The notes beneath the pieces are model-generated. The model had not been told where the DNA came from. It saw only the letters and a list, made by a program, of their open reading frames with translations, and did not search any database. Position numbers and translations under genes: made by a program. Source: Fredinandcohnia onubensis (lineage in GTDB: Bacteria > Bacillota > Bacilli > Bacillales > Bacillaceae_L). From it: a stretch of DNA of 33,927 nt. Each line of letters starts with the position of its first letter. Position 1 is the stretch's first letter. The stretch covers positions 1 through 33,927 of the forward strand of contig NZ_NSEA01000027.1 of assembly GCF_002734285.1 (NCBI RefSeq). Direction: 5' to 3'. Positions 25,852 to 33,927 of this stretch are shown piece after piece.

Positions 25852-26814
25852 ATGGCGCAGCTTGATATGTTACATCCAGTTTTAGGAACAGTTATTGAAA
25901 ACATTGAAAAAGTAATGATCGGAAAAAGAGATGTAGCCACACTGAGTTTGGTTGCATTATTGTCAGAGGGACATGTCTTATTAGAGGATGTACCAGGTGT
26001 CGGGAAGACCATGATGGTGCGTTCTCTTGCAAAATCAGTGAGTGCGGAATTCAAGCGGATTCAGTTTACGCCCGACCTATTGCCGTCAGATGTAACTGGA
26101 ACGTCCATCTATAATCCGAAAGAACTCCAATTTGAGTTCAGACCGGGTCCAATTATTGGTCATATAGTACTTGCGGACGAAATCAATAGAACCTCTCCGA
26201 AGACACAATCGGCCCTGCTTGAGGGAATGGAAGAAAGCAGTATCACTGTTGACGGAGTAACCCGATCGTTACCAAAGCCTTTCTTTGTTATGGCAACCCA
26301 AAACCCGATTGAATATGAAGGAACATACCCATTACCAGAAGCGCAGCTCGATCGTTTTCTATTAAAAATGAAAATGGGGTATCCATCTGTTACTGAGGAA
26401 ATTGAGGTGTTGAATCGGGCGGAAAAGTCCAAGCCAATTGAAAAACTAGAAGCGGTAATTACACTTGAAGAACTCATTTTTCTTCAAAAAGAAGCAAAAG
26501 AAGTTTATGTTGACCAAACAATTAAAGAATATATTGTAGATTTAGTGAGCCGAACGAGAGAGCATAGTTCCGTTTATTTAGGGGCTAGTCCTCGAGGGTC
26601 GATTGCATTAATGCGGGCATCTCAGGCCTATGCCTTGATTCATGGAAGGGATTTTGTGATACCGGATGACATTCAATATCTCGCGTTATATGTTCTTCCA
26701 CATCGAATCATATTAAAATCAGAAGCAAGATTTGAAGGAATGACAACTGAAAAAATAGTATCGAAAATCATTGAAAGAACACCTATTCCAGTGCAAAGGT
26801 CGTTGAATCGTTAA
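25852..26814 (+). CDS. yeaC: MoxR family AAA+ ATPase (YeaC)
   Basis: A 320-residue AAA+ ATPase. Walker A is PGVGKT (48-53), Walker B with the following stretch is LADEINRTSPKTQSALLEGM, and the sensor 1 region is MATQNP, then EGTYPLPEAQLDRFL. MoxR ATPases act as chaperones that activate or assemble partner proteins, often together with DUF58 and transglutaminase-like proteins as here. Start ATG behind AGGGGGACGG. It overlaps the DUF58 gene by one base, so the three genes form one operon. Order matches B. subtilis yeaC-yeaD-yebA. Confidence 0.93.
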   Translation: MAQLDMLHPVLGTVIENIEKVMIGKRDVATLSLVALLSEGHVLLEDVPGVGKTMMVRSLAKSVSAEFKRIQFTPDLLPSDVTGTSIYNPKELQFEFRPGPIIGHIVLADEINRTSPKTQSALLEGMEESSITVDGVTRSLPKPFFVMATQNPIEYEGTYPLPEAQLDRFLLKMKMGYPSVTEEIEVLNRAEKSKPIEKLEAVITLEELIFLQKEAKEVYVDQTIKEYIVDLVSRTREHSSVYLGASPRGSIALMRASQAYALIHGRDFVIPDDIQYLALYVLPHRIILKSEARFEGMTTEKIVSKIIERTPIPVQRSLNR

Positions 26815-28031
26815 TGAGGAGACTATTTCGGAAACTTAAAGAAATGGGGAAACTCGTTAATATTTTTCTTCTAATTGTAGCTACATTTGTGTATGCGATG
26901 TTTCAAGGTGGGTTCGTAAGCTGGTTTCTATTTTATAGTTTTATCCCATTTGGATTGTATTCTTTTGTTCTATCAATCTATCCTCTTAAAGATTTTAAAC
27001 TGGAACGTCACATCAGTCATAGTGAGTTTGTAGCAGGGGAGGAATTTGAAGCAACGATCTTAATTCGAAGAAATATCCCTTTCCCACTCATGTATCTAAT
27101 TGTTGAGGAGCTTCTTCCACCTCAATTGAAAAAATATGAAGAATCTAAACAATCAAAGGTTATCCTGTTCCCTTGGTTTAAGCGAGAGTTAACTTACAAA
27201 TACAAGTTTAACTCAGTCCCTCGGGGGGAGCATCTCTTAGAGGGGATCCGAATCAAGACAGGCGATTTATTCGGACTTATTGAAAAAGAAGCCGTTGCGC
27301 CAGTACGTGACCAGTTTTTAGTATATCCACAGTACGTAGATATGGTATACCGACAACAGGAAAGTCGTTTTGAACAGGGGATGACTTCCTCAAACGTAAG
27401 ATTACAGCGGGATACAGCAATTGCGATTGGTGTACGAGAATATACACCTGGTGACCGATTCTCATGGATTGATTGGAAGGCATCGGCTAGACGAAACGGA
27501 ATTATGACGAAAGAATTTGAGCAGCAACAAAGCCATGATGTTGTTTTATTTATGGATCGATCAGAATCGGTCCATTTTGAACAGATTGTAACCTTTACAG
27601 CCTCACTAACGAAAGCAATATTAAGAAAAGGGGCACAGGTTTCATTTATCTCGATTGGAGAAGACCAAGTTATCTTCCCGTTAAAAAATGGAGAATCTCA
27701 GCAACAAGTAATCTATCACCATCTTGCGAAAGTAAAAGACAATAGTCCGCTATCATTTTCGCAAATTGTGGAATCAGAAATCAAAAAAAATTACCAACCT
27801 GTAACTTTCATGCTGGTCACAAGTGAATTAAGTCAGGATACAATTCATTTAGTGGGCAGGTTTTCGATGCGAAACGCAGACTTACAGCTTTTTGTGGTGA
27901 AGGATAGAGGAACCCAGCTGACGCAGGAAGAATTTGGTGTCCTTGAAGCGATTAGAAAGCATCATGTATTTGCAAAAGTTGTTTATGAAGGACAATTTAC
28001 CGAGGTATTTAATGAGGTGAGGAAATCATGA
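26814..28031 (+). CDS. yeaD: DUF58 domain protein (YeaD)
   Basis: A 405-residue protein with two N-terminal membrane helices (about 12-50) followed by a beta-rich domain and the DUF58 domain: YTPGDRFSWIDWKASAR near 211-227, then VVLFMDRS, a vWA-like start with a degenerate metal site. Partner of the MoxR ATPase. No good ribosome binding site precedes the start; the TAATG overlap with yeaC suggests it is reached by coupled translation. It overlaps yebA by ATGA. Confidence 0.9.
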   Translation: MRRLFRKLKEMGKLVNIFLLIVATFVYAMFQGGFVSWFLFYSFIPFGLYSFVLSIYPLKDFKLERHISHSEFVAGEEFEATILIRRNIPFPLMYLIVEELLPPQLKKYEESKQSKVILFPWFKRELTYKYKFNSVPRGEHLLEGIRIKTGDLFGLIEKEAVAPVRDQFLVYPQYVDMVYRQQESRFEQGMTSSNVRLQRDTAIAIGVREYTPGDRFSWIDWKASARRNGIMTKEFEQQQSHDVVLFMDRSESVHFEQIVTFTASLTKAILRKGAQVSFISIGEDQVIFPLKNGESQQQVIYHHLAKVKDNSPLSFSQIVESEIKKNYQPVTFMLVTSELSQDTIHLVGRFSMRNADLQLFVVKDRGTQLTQEEFGVLEAIRKHHVFAKVVYEGQFTEVFNEVRKS

Positions 28032-30205
28032 AGCCTAAAATTCCAGCAAAACGTGATGTTCGAAACCTATTATTAAATATATTTGGCTTTCTCTTGCTTT
28101 GGGAATGGTTGAGACCCCTTGAAACTGTGACGGATACTAAGGAAACTGCAGGATTTGTCATTTTCATTGGTGTCAGCTTTCTATTGTTATATCTGCGAGT
28201 GCCGTTTGTGTTTAGTGCATTGATTAAGATTTTACTTATATTCTATATGATTCATTCTTTGTATTTTAGATATGATTTTTTAGATTCAACATGGTTAGGT
28301 ATATTTATTAGTGATTTTATGAAAAACATCGGTCTTATGTTCCAAGCGAATTGGTTGGGGATGACGCCGATCTTTCGGACGATTCTCTTTTTCATTTTAC
28401 TTTGGTTAATGAGTTATTTGCTTCATTATTGGTTTACTCATCAAAAAAGAATACTTCTGTTTTTCGTATTGACGATCATTTATATTACGGTGATTGACAC
28501 ATTTAGCCCATATGATGCAAAAGCAGCGATTATTCGAACAGTCTTTATTGGATTTTTAATGCTAGGTATTTTACAATTTGAGCGTTTAAAGGATAAAGAG
28601 CTTTCTAAACATGTAAACATCGGGAAAAAATGGGCGATACCATTAGCCATTTTTATTTTATTTTCTACATTTATTGGTTATGTTTCACCGAAAGCATCAC
28701 CTCAGTGGCCCGACCCTGTTCCATTTTTAAAGGGATATGGGCAAGAAAATACGAACGGCTCCATCAATGGAGTAAAGAAAATTGGTTATGGAGCCAATGA
28801 TCAAAATCTAGGTGGACCATTTATTGCGGATGATACAGTTGTGTTTACCGCTGAGACAGAAAAACGCCATTACTGGCGAGTTGAATCTAAGGATACCTAC
28901 ACAGGGAAGGGTTGGAAATTATCTGGTCAAGCGGACAAAGAAACCTTTAATGTTGAAAATACTGTGTTGAATTGGTATGAGCCAAAAACAGAGGTTGAGG
29001 AATTCAAAACGGAGATTCAGATGGATCTAAAGTATTCCCATATCGTGTATCCATTAGGTTTAACGTCAGTTGAGACTGCTCCGGATATCTATTTTAGCGT
29101 AAACCCATTATCTGAAAAAATTTCGACTTTAAGAGGCGATGATGAAGTCAAATTGGATAGCTACACGCTGAATTATCAGTATCCGAAATACTATATTAAC
29201 CATTTGAAAGAAATCAAACAACCGGGTGGACTTGAGCAGGATAACAGCTTTAAAGAAAGATATACTCAATTACCTGATGACCTCCCTGAACGTGTAAAAG
29301 AACTTGCAGTAGAAATCACGAGCTCACAGACGAATCGGTACGATAAAGTAAAGGCAGTCGAAGGCTATTTTTCAGCCAATGGATTTGCCTATGATACGCA
29401 AAATGTGGCCATTCCAACAGCGGATGAGGACTATGTCGATCAGTTCTTGTTTGATACAAAAATAGGCTATTGTGATAACTTTTCAACATCAATGGTTGTC
29501 CTATTACGTGCAGTTGACATACCCGCAAGATGGGTAAAAGGCTATACAGAAGGGCAGCGAGTGGAATTAAATTCATATGAAATTACAAACAATAATGCAC
29601 ACTCCTGGGTTGAGGTATACTTTCCGGAATTTGGTTGGGTTCCATTTGAGCCAACAAAAGGATTTAGTAACTCAAATCTATTTTCCTATGATTTATCAAT
29701 GACAGGAAATACAAACAGTCAAACGCCACAAACTGCACCAGAGGTAGTCCCTGAAGAAGAAGAGGTTGAAGAAACTGTTGCTAAACCTAAGTCAGAAGAG
29801 AAGGAAACGAGCATTTTTGATACAATAGCAGATACGTTCTCATGGAAATATGTGCTGATATTCTTATTAAGCATCTCCTTGATTGGTTATCTCATATTTC
29901 AGACTCGAAAAAGATGGATCCCATATCTTTATATTTGGCTATACAAAAATGCGAAAGATGAAGAGGCATATTTTAAAGCCTATAATGCCTTACTAAGACA
30001 ATTGTCACGAGTAGGCTTCCCGAGAAAAGAAGGGCAAACCTTAAGGGAATACTCTGTTCAAGTTGATAAGTTTTATAAAGGACATGAAATGGAGCAATTA
30101 ACGTTAAACTATGAACGTGCCCTATACCGCAAAGATAATGCTGCTGTAGAATGGGGAAAGTCAGTTGAATTATGGGAAAATTTAATTAAAAAGATATCAT
30201 CTTGA
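28028..30205 (+). CDS. yebA: Transglutaminase-like membrane protein (YebA)
   Basis: A 725-residue protein. About six N-terminal membrane helices (up to about 222) precede an extracytoplasmic transglutaminase-like domain with the triad C482 (GYCDNF), H525 (NAHSW) and E541 in WVPFEPT; Glu replaces the more usual Asp. An acidic linker (EEEEVEETVAKPKSEE) leads to a further membrane helix near 610-628 and a cytoplasmic C-terminal DUF4129-like part. It may cross-link, cleave or modify surface proteins; the substrate is unknown. Last gene of the MoxR-DUF58 operon. Confidence 0.92.
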   Translation: MKPKIPAKRDVRNLLLNIFGFLLLWEWLRPLETVTDTKETAGFVIFIGVSFLLLYLRVPFVFSALIKILLIFYMIHSLYFRYDFLDSTWLGIFISDFMKNIGLMFQANWLGMTPIFRTILFFILLWLMSYLLHYWFTHQKRILLFFVLTIIYITVIDTFSPYDAKAAIIRTVFIGFLMLGILQFERLKDKELSKHVNIGKKWAIPLAIFILFSTFIGYVSPKASPQWPDPVPFLKGYGQENTNGSINGVKKIGYGANDQNLGGPFIADDTVVFTAETEKRHYWRVESKDTYTGKGWKLSGQADKETFNVENTVLNWYEPKTEVEEFKTEIQMDLKYSHIVYPLGLTSVETAPDIYFSVNPLSEKISTLRGDDEVKLDSYTLNYQYPKYYINHLKEIKQPGGLEQDNSFKERYTQLPDDLPERVKELAVEITSSQTNRYDKVKAVEGYFSANGFAYDTQNVAIPTADEDYVDQFLFDTKIGYCDNFSTSMVVLLRAVDIPARWVKGYTEGQRVELNSYEITNNNAHSWVEVYFPEFGWVPFEPTKGFSNSNLFSYDLSMTGNTNSQTPQTAPEVVPEEEEVEETVAKPKSEEKETSIFDTIADTFSWKYVLIFLLSISLIGYLIFQTRKRWIPYLYIWLYKNAKDEEAYFKAYNALLRQLSRVGFPRKEGQTLREYSVQVDKFYKGHEMEQLTLNYERALYRKDNAAVEWGKSVELWENLIKKISS

Positions 30206-30220
30206 CCAATAGGTACCTGG

Positions 30221-30249
30221 TTGATAGAATTAAAACACAATTTTAATAG
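30221..30249 (+). promoter_or_regulatory. Sigma-A promoter of guaA
   Basis: TTGATA (30221-30226), 17 bp, then TAATAG (30244-30249), only a few bases before the riboswitch begins. Confidence 0.7.
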
Positions 30250-30253
30250 AAGT

Positions 30254-30328
30254 ATCCTTCGTATATCCTCGATAATATGGATCGAAAGTTTCTACCGGGC
30301 CACCGTAAATGGTCTGACTATGAAGGCA
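30254..30328 (+). promoter_or_regulatory. Guanine riboswitch (purine aptamer) of guaA
   Basis: The purine aptamer core is complete: P1 CCTTCGTA (30256-30263) with TATGAAGG (30319-30326), the conserved GTTTCTACC segment, and a P3 arm with CCGTAAA. The specificity base (C74 by xpt numbering) is C30318 in GACTATG, which pairs with guanine rather than adenine. Together with the terminator below, it should switch guaA off when guanine is plentiful. Confidence 0.95.
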
Positions 30329-30352
30329 GTTATTCTATTTAAGTACGTGACC

Positions 30353-30388
30353 TAGAATTCTGCCTTTATTAGGTGGAATTCTTTTTTT
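30353..30388 (+). terminator. Riboswitch-controlled terminator of guaA
   Basis: AGAATTC with GAATTCT forms the outer stem and GCCT with AGGT the inner, then seven T. It is the expression platform of the guanine riboswitch, 49 bp before guaA. Confidence 0.9.
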
Positions 30389-30436
30389 ATGCATAATATC
30401 TGATGGGTATATTACAAAATATAACGAGGTGATTTT

Positions 30437-31975
30437 GTGGATAACGTTCAAGAAATGATCGTTGTTTTAGATTTCGGTAGTCAATACAATCAATTAATTA
30501 CTCGCAGAATTCGTGAATTTGGTGTTTATAGTGAACTCCATCCTCACACAATGACAGTTGAAGAAATCAAAGCGATGCAACCAAAGGGAATTATATTATC
30601 TGGTGGACCGAATAGTGTGTACGATGAAAACTCATTTAGATGTGATGAGAAAATTTTCGATTTAGGTATTCCTGTGTTAGGAATCTGTTACGGAATGCAA
30701 CTCATGACACAACACTACGGCGGCCGTGTAGAAAAGGCACATAATCGTGAGTATGGAAAAGCAACGATTACTGTTCAAAACGAATCCGTGCTTTTTGCAA
30801 ATATCCCAAATGAACAAGTAGTATGGATGAGCCACGGAGATTTAGTAGTTGAAACGCCAGAAGGCTTTACAGTTGATGCAGTTAGCCCGTCTTGCCCAAT
30901 TTCAGCTATGAGTGATGAAGCTCGTAAATTATATGGTGTTCAGTTCCACCCAGAAGTACGCCACTCTGTATACGGAAATGATCTTCTTAAGAACTTTGTT
31001 TTCGGAGCTTGTGGATGTTCAGAAAGCTGGTCAATGGAAAACTTCATTGAAATTGAAATGGAAAAAATCCGTCAAACAGTTGGCGATAAAAAAGTTCTTT
31101 GCGCACTTAGTGGTGGAGTAGATTCTTCAGTTGTCGCTGTTTTAATTCATAAAGCAATAGGCGACCAATTAACATGTATGTTCGTAGATCATGGCTTGCT
31201 TCGTAAGGGAGAAGCTGAAAGTGTTATGAAGACTTTTAGCGAAGGCTTCCATATGAATGTCATTAAAATCGATGCTAAGGATCGCTTCTTAAGTAAATTA
31301 AAAGGTGTAAGCGACCCAGAACAAAAACGTAAAATCATCGGTAATGAGTTTATCTATGTGTTTGATGATGAAGCTGCAAAGCTAGAAGGAATCGACTTCC
31401 TAGCACAAGGAACTCTTTATACAGATATTATTGAAAGTGGAACCGCTACTGCACAAACAATCAAATCACATCACAATGTTGGTGGATTACCAGAAGATAT
31501 GCAGTTCAAATTAATTGAACCACTTAATGCTTTATTTAAGGATGAGGTACGTGCACTTGGGACGGAACTCGGTATTCCAGATGAAATCGTATGGCGCCAA
31601 CCATTCCCAGGACCTGGTCTAGGCATTCGTGTTTTAGGTGAGATATCCGATGATAAACTGGAGATTGTTCGTGAATCAGATTACATCTTACGAGAAGAAA
31701 TTCGAAAAGCAGGATTAGAACGTGAAATTTGGCAATACTTCACTGTCCTTCCTGATATCCGAAGTGTTGGTGTAATGGGTGATGCAAGAACTTATGACTA
31801 CACAATTGGTATTCGTGCCGTGACTTCAATTGATGGAATGACATCAGACTGGGCTCGTATCCCATGGGACGTACTTGAAGTCATTTCAACAAGAATTGTA
31901 AATGAAGTAAATCATGTAAACAGAGTTGTGTATGATATTACAAGCAAGCCACCAGCAACAATTGAGTGGGAATAA
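30437..31975 (+). CDS. guaA: GMP synthase (glutamine-hydrolysing) GuaA
   Basis: GuaA converts XMP to GMP using glutamine and ATP. The 512-residue protein has an N-terminal class I glutamine amidotransferase domain (GGPNSVYDE; nucleophile C84 in GICYGM; QFHPEV) and a C-terminal ATP-pyrophosphatase domain with the PP-loop SGGVDSS near 224-230, and ends in PPATIEWE. Length is standard. GTG start behind CGAGGTGA. Guanine riboswitch upstream; the product pathway supplies exactly what that aptamer senses. Confidence 0.98.
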   Translation: MDNVQEMIVVLDFGSQYNQLITRRIREFGVYSELHPHTMTVEEIKAMQPKGIILSGGPNSVYDENSFRCDEKIFDLGIPVLGICYGMQLMTQHYGGRVEKAHNREYGKATITVQNESVLFANIPNEQVVWMSHGDLVVETPEGFTVDAVSPSCPISAMSDEARKLYGVQFHPEVRHSVYGNDLLKNFVFGACGCSESWSMENFIEIEMEKIRQTVGDKKVLCALSGGVDSSVVAVLIHKAIGDQLTCMFVDHGLLRKGEAESVMKTFSEGFHMNVIKIDAKDRFLSKLKGVSDPEQKRKIIGNEFIYVFDDEAAKLEGIDFLAQGTLYTDIIESGTATAQTIKSHHNVGGLPEDMQFKLIEPLNALFKDEVRALGTELGIPDEIVWRQPFPGPGLGIRVLGEISDDKLEIVRESDYILREEIRKAGLEREIWQYFTVLPDIRSVGVMGDARTYDYTIGIRAVTSIDGMTSDWARIPWDVLEVISTRIVNEVNHVNRVVYDITSKPPATIEWE

Positions 31976-32019
31976 TACACGAACAATATAAAATAAATTT
32001 AAAATAATGTTCGTTTTTA
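31975..32019. promoter_or_regulatory. Inverted PurBox-like sites before pbuG
   Basis: ATACACGAACAAT (31975-31987) matches the PurBox consensus AWWWCCGAACWWT at 11 of 13 positions, and the complement of 32007-32019 (AAAAACGAACATT) at 12 of 13. They face each other 19 bp apart just before the -35 box, as PurR operators do; the usual spacing is, as I recall, 16-17 bp. The same arms (ACGAACA/TGTTCGT plus T run) could also serve as the guaA terminator. Confidence 0.6.
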
Positions 32020-32021
32020 GG

Positions 32022-32050
32022 TTGACTCTCTAGGTACATTGTCATATAAT
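32022..32050 (+). promoter_or_regulatory. Sigma-A promoter of pbuG
   Basis: TTGACT (32022-32027), 17 bp, then a perfect TATAAT (32045-32050). Confidence 0.9.
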
Positions 32051-32074
32051 AAAATCGAAATCAGATTTTGTTGA

Positions 32075-32152
32075 AATACGTCGTATAATCTTGGGGATAT
32101 GGCCCAAAAGTTTCTACCAGGCTACCGTAAATTAGCTTGACTACGAGGTATA
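32075..32152 (+). promoter_or_regulatory. Guanine riboswitch (purine aptamer) of pbuG
   Basis: P1 is TACGTCGTA (32077-32085) with TACGAGGTA (32142-32150), one mismatch. The core GTTTCTACC and P3 segment GCTACCGTAAA are present, and the specificity base C32141 in GACTACG marks guanine/hypoxanthine. Confidence 0.95.
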
Positions 32153-32213
32153 ACTGATAATGGAGAGTGTCAATTAACTATGATTCTCCTTTTCTATCGT
32201 TATCCTTAAGGTC

Positions 32214-32247
32214 AAGCGCTTCAGATATTAATCTGGAGCGCTTTTAT
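32214..32247 (+). terminator. Riboswitch-controlled terminator of pbuG
   Basis: AAGCGCTTCAGAT (32214-32226) pairs with ATCTGGAGCGCTT (32231-32243) and runs into TTTT. The T run is short but the stem is strong; it is the expression platform of the aptamer above. Confidence 0.85.
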
Positions 32248-32313
32248 GCGCTTATTACAAAATCAAAGCTCGTATGTACGACGATATGGATCAAAGGGAG
32301 AGGGAATCTATTT

Positions 32314-33636
32314 ATGAAAAAGTACTTTCAATTCGATGAGCTTGGAACTACTTACAAACGAGAAATCATTGGTGGGCTAACAACGTTTTTATCTATGGCT
32401 TATATCTTATTCGTTAACCCATCAATTTTATCATTAAGTGATATACCTGATTTACCATCAGAGTTAAGAATGGATGCTAACGCAGTATTTGTTGCAACAG
32501 CACTTGCAGCAGCAATTGGTACATTAATTATGGGGCTTGTTGCAAAATACCCTGTTGCTTTAGCTCCTGGTATGGGACTAAACGCATTCTTCGCTTATTC
32601 AGTTGTATTAGGAATGGGAATTGCATGGCAAACAGCTTTATCAGGTGTATTAGTATCTGGTATCATTTTAGTTATCCTAACGTTAACACGCATCCGTGAA
32701 AAGATTATCGATGCTATCCCACAAAACCTAAAGCTAGCGGTTGGAGCGGGGATCGGATTATTTATTACATTTATAGGATTTAAAAACGCTGGGATTGTAA
32801 TTGCAGATCCAGCTACTCTAGTAGCGTTGGGCGACCTATCAAACGGAAACACATTATTAACTATTTTTGGTCTTGTTATTACAGTAATCTTAATGGTTCG
32901 TAAAATAAATGGTGCTGTATTTATCGGTATGGTAATCACAGCTATCGTTGGAATGATTGTTAATTTAATTGAAGTACCGGAAAAAGTTGTTAGTTCTGTA
33001 CCAAGTCTAGCACCTACATTCGGAGCAGCATTTGCTAACTTCGGAGATATTTTTACAATGGACATGCTGATTGTTATTCTTACATTAATGTTCGTTGACT
33101 TCTTTGATACAGCAGGAACATTAGTTGGGGTAGCGAATCAAGCGGGTATCATGAAAAACAATAAACTTCCTCGTGCGGGAAGAGCGTTAGTATCAGATTC
33201 AACTGGTACAGTAATCGGAGCAATCTTAGGAACATCTTCAACAACTTCTTACGTTGAGTCAACAGCAGGTGTTGCTGCAGGTGCAAGATCAGGATTTGCT
33301 TCAGTTGTGACAGCATTATTTTTCTTACTAGCCTTATTCTTCTCTCCATTATTAGGAGTTGTAACGCCAGCCGTTACATCACCAGCATTAATTATTGTTG
33401 GGGTATTAATGGTTGCAACATTAGGCGATATTGAATGGAAAAAGTTCGAGATTGCTGTTCCGGCATTCTTAACAATCCTAACAATGCCTTTAACTTCAAG
33501 TATTGCAACTGGTATTGCGATTGGCTTTATCTTTTACCCAATCACTATGATGGTTAAAGGAAGAGCAAAAGAAATACATCCTATCATGTACGGTTTGTTC
33601 ATTATCTTTATCTTATATTTTATCTTCTTAGCTTAA
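32314..33636 (+). CDS. pbuG: Hypoxanthine/guanine permease PbuG
   Basis: A 440-residue purine permease of the AzgA-like NCS2 family with about 12-14 membrane helices. Hallmarks are TYKREIIGGLTTFLSMAYILFVNP at the N terminus (residues 11-34 by position), APGMGLNAFF, and VDFFDTAGTLVGVA. It imports hypoxanthine and guanine. The frame is open from 32167, but those codons cross the riboswitch terminator; the ATG at 32314 behind GGGAGAGGGA is the real start. Control by the PurBox-like sites and guanine riboswitch fits purine uptake. A terminator follows. Confidence 0.95.
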   Translation: MKKYFQFDELGTTYKREIIGGLTTFLSMAYILFVNPSILSLSDIPDLPSELRMDANAVFVATALAAAIGTLIMGLVAKYPVALAPGMGLNAFFAYSVVLGMGIAWQTALSGVLVSGIILVILTLTRIREKIIDAIPQNLKLAVGAGIGLFITFIGFKNAGIVIADPATLVALGDLSNGNTLLTIFGLVITVILMVRKINGAVFIGMVITAIVGMIVNLIEVPEKVVSSVPSLAPTFGAAFANFGDIFTMDMLIVILTLMFVDFFDTAGTLVGVANQAGIMKNNKLPRAGRALVSDSTGTVIGAILGTSSTTSYVESTAGVAAGARSGFASVVTALFFLLALFFSPLLGVVTPAVTSPALIIVGVLMVATLGDIEWKKFEIAVPAFLTILTMPLTSSIATGIAIGFIFYPITMMVKGRAKEIHPIMYGLFIIFILYFIFLA

Positions 33637-33645
33637 TAAAAGAGT

Positions 33646-33680
33646 GGATACCGGATTTAAAAGTCTGGTATCCTTTTTTT
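33646..33680 (+). terminator. Terminator of pbuG
   Basis: GGATACCGGATTT (33646-33658) pairs with AAGTCTGGTATCC (33661-33673) with wobbles, followed by seven T. Confidence 0.9.
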
Positions 33681-33763
33681 ATTATGTCTTATCTTTTGTA
33701 CTTGGAATTGTCGAGGTGTAATAATAAAAATGTTATGGCCAAACATTCGATAAAAATTTAGGG

Positions 33764-33792
33764 TTGACTGCGAACCTTAAACTTGGTATATT
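33764..33792 (+). promoter_or_regulatory. rRNA operon promoter P1
   Basis: TTGACT (33764-33769), 17 bp, TATATT (33787-33792). First of two tandem promoters 82 bp apart, the standard arrangement of Bacillus rrn operons. Confidence 0.88.
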
Positions 33793-33845
33793 AAGTAGGT
33801 CGCTATTACAGCACATGAAAAAAATAAATCACTTTTTAAAAGTTG

Positions 33846-33874
33846 TTGACATAGACTTTTAAAGATGATATATT
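33846..33874 (+). promoter_or_regulatory. rRNA operon promoter P2
   Basis: A perfect TTGACA (33846-33851), 17 bp, TATATT (33869-33874). Confidence 0.92.
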
Positions 33875-33881
33875 ATAAAAG

Positions 33882-33927
33882 TCGCTGATGAACAGCGCGT
33901 TAAAAGTTCTTTGAAAACTGAACACAA
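33882..33927 (+). promoter_or_regulatory. rRNA leader with boxA-type sequence
   Basis: CGCTG-ATGAA-CAGCG hairpin, then GTTCTTTGAAAACTGAACA, the conserved Bacillus pre-16S leader segment (boxA, antitermination). The 16S gene starts beyond the window. Confidence 0.85.

Noticed and set aside
32167-32313. N-terminal extension of pbuG
   Set aside because: It would translate through the riboswitch terminator; the ATG at 32314 has a strong ribosome binding site and fits the family's N terminus.
32595-33065. 156-codon antisense frame within pbuG
   Set aside because: Composition (Ile, Thr, Asn, Pro) is that of the complement of a membrane protein; no start signal.

Overview
This window is low-GC Firmicute chromosome, almost certainly a Bacillaceae species. 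The order thiL-tsaE-tsaB-rimI-tsaD / ydiF / moaC-rex-tatA-tatC / ydiK-ydiL / groES-groEL and, later, yeaC-yeaD-yebA-guaA-pbuG matches the Bacillus subtilis backbone. CIRCE, guanine riboswitches, PurBox-like sites and GTG/TTG starts with strong GAGGTG-type ribosome binding sites fit this. The genus cannot be fixed from the sequence alone.

Layout. 1-372: end of an rRNA operon (5S 3' end), a 20-bp copy of the 5' end of an initiator tRNA, then intact tRNA-fMet and tRNA-Asp. 373-1288: two terminators, an eleven-unit tandem array with a 52-bp period built on TTCAT-N7-ATGAA, and the thiL promoter with a leader hairpin. 1289-4915: thiL and the t6A genes tsaE, tsaB, tsaD with rimI, tightly overlapped. 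4951-5087 (to 5210): a DnaA-box cluster. 5202-7136 (minus): ABC-F ATPase. 7271-9433: moaC, rex, tatA, tatC. 9441-9557: a long-hairpin repeat. 9609-10547 (minus): ydiK and a CPBP protease. 10779-12861: CIRCE-controlled groESL.

12862-21927 is the accessory part, absent from the B. subtilis order as I remember it. It starts with an attachment-site-like sequence after groEL. A 3.7-kb segment with a primase-helicase of the TOTE-conflict type and a Fic enzyme lies between two direct repeats (51/63 identical, gap-free). After it come a DUF421/DUF4363 membrane pair, a protein that looks like an inactivated zincin, a MerR-type coiled-coil (RacA/DUF3967-like) protein whose gene is surrounded by TATCGC-N3-GCGATA palindromes, a DUF457 membrane hydrolase, an L25/Ctc protein out of its usual context and a small membrane protein. 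No integrase, transposase or replication gene was seen.

22540-25680 is a glycine-betaine/proline-betaine ABC transporter (binding lipoprotein, permease, CBS-containing ATPase) behind a 669-bp region with helically phased repeats and an inverted repeat. 25852-30205 is the overlapping MoxR-DUF58-transglutaminase operon. guaA and pbuG each sit behind a promoter and a guanine riboswitch; pbuG also has inverted PurBox-like sites. The window ends with tandem promoters of another rRNA operon in the same direction, so the whole 33.8 kb lies between two rrn loci.

The two best candidates for something not well described are the repeat-flanked primase-helicase + Fic segment and the RacA-like protein with its palindrome set. 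The 52-bp array is a third, structural, puzzle.
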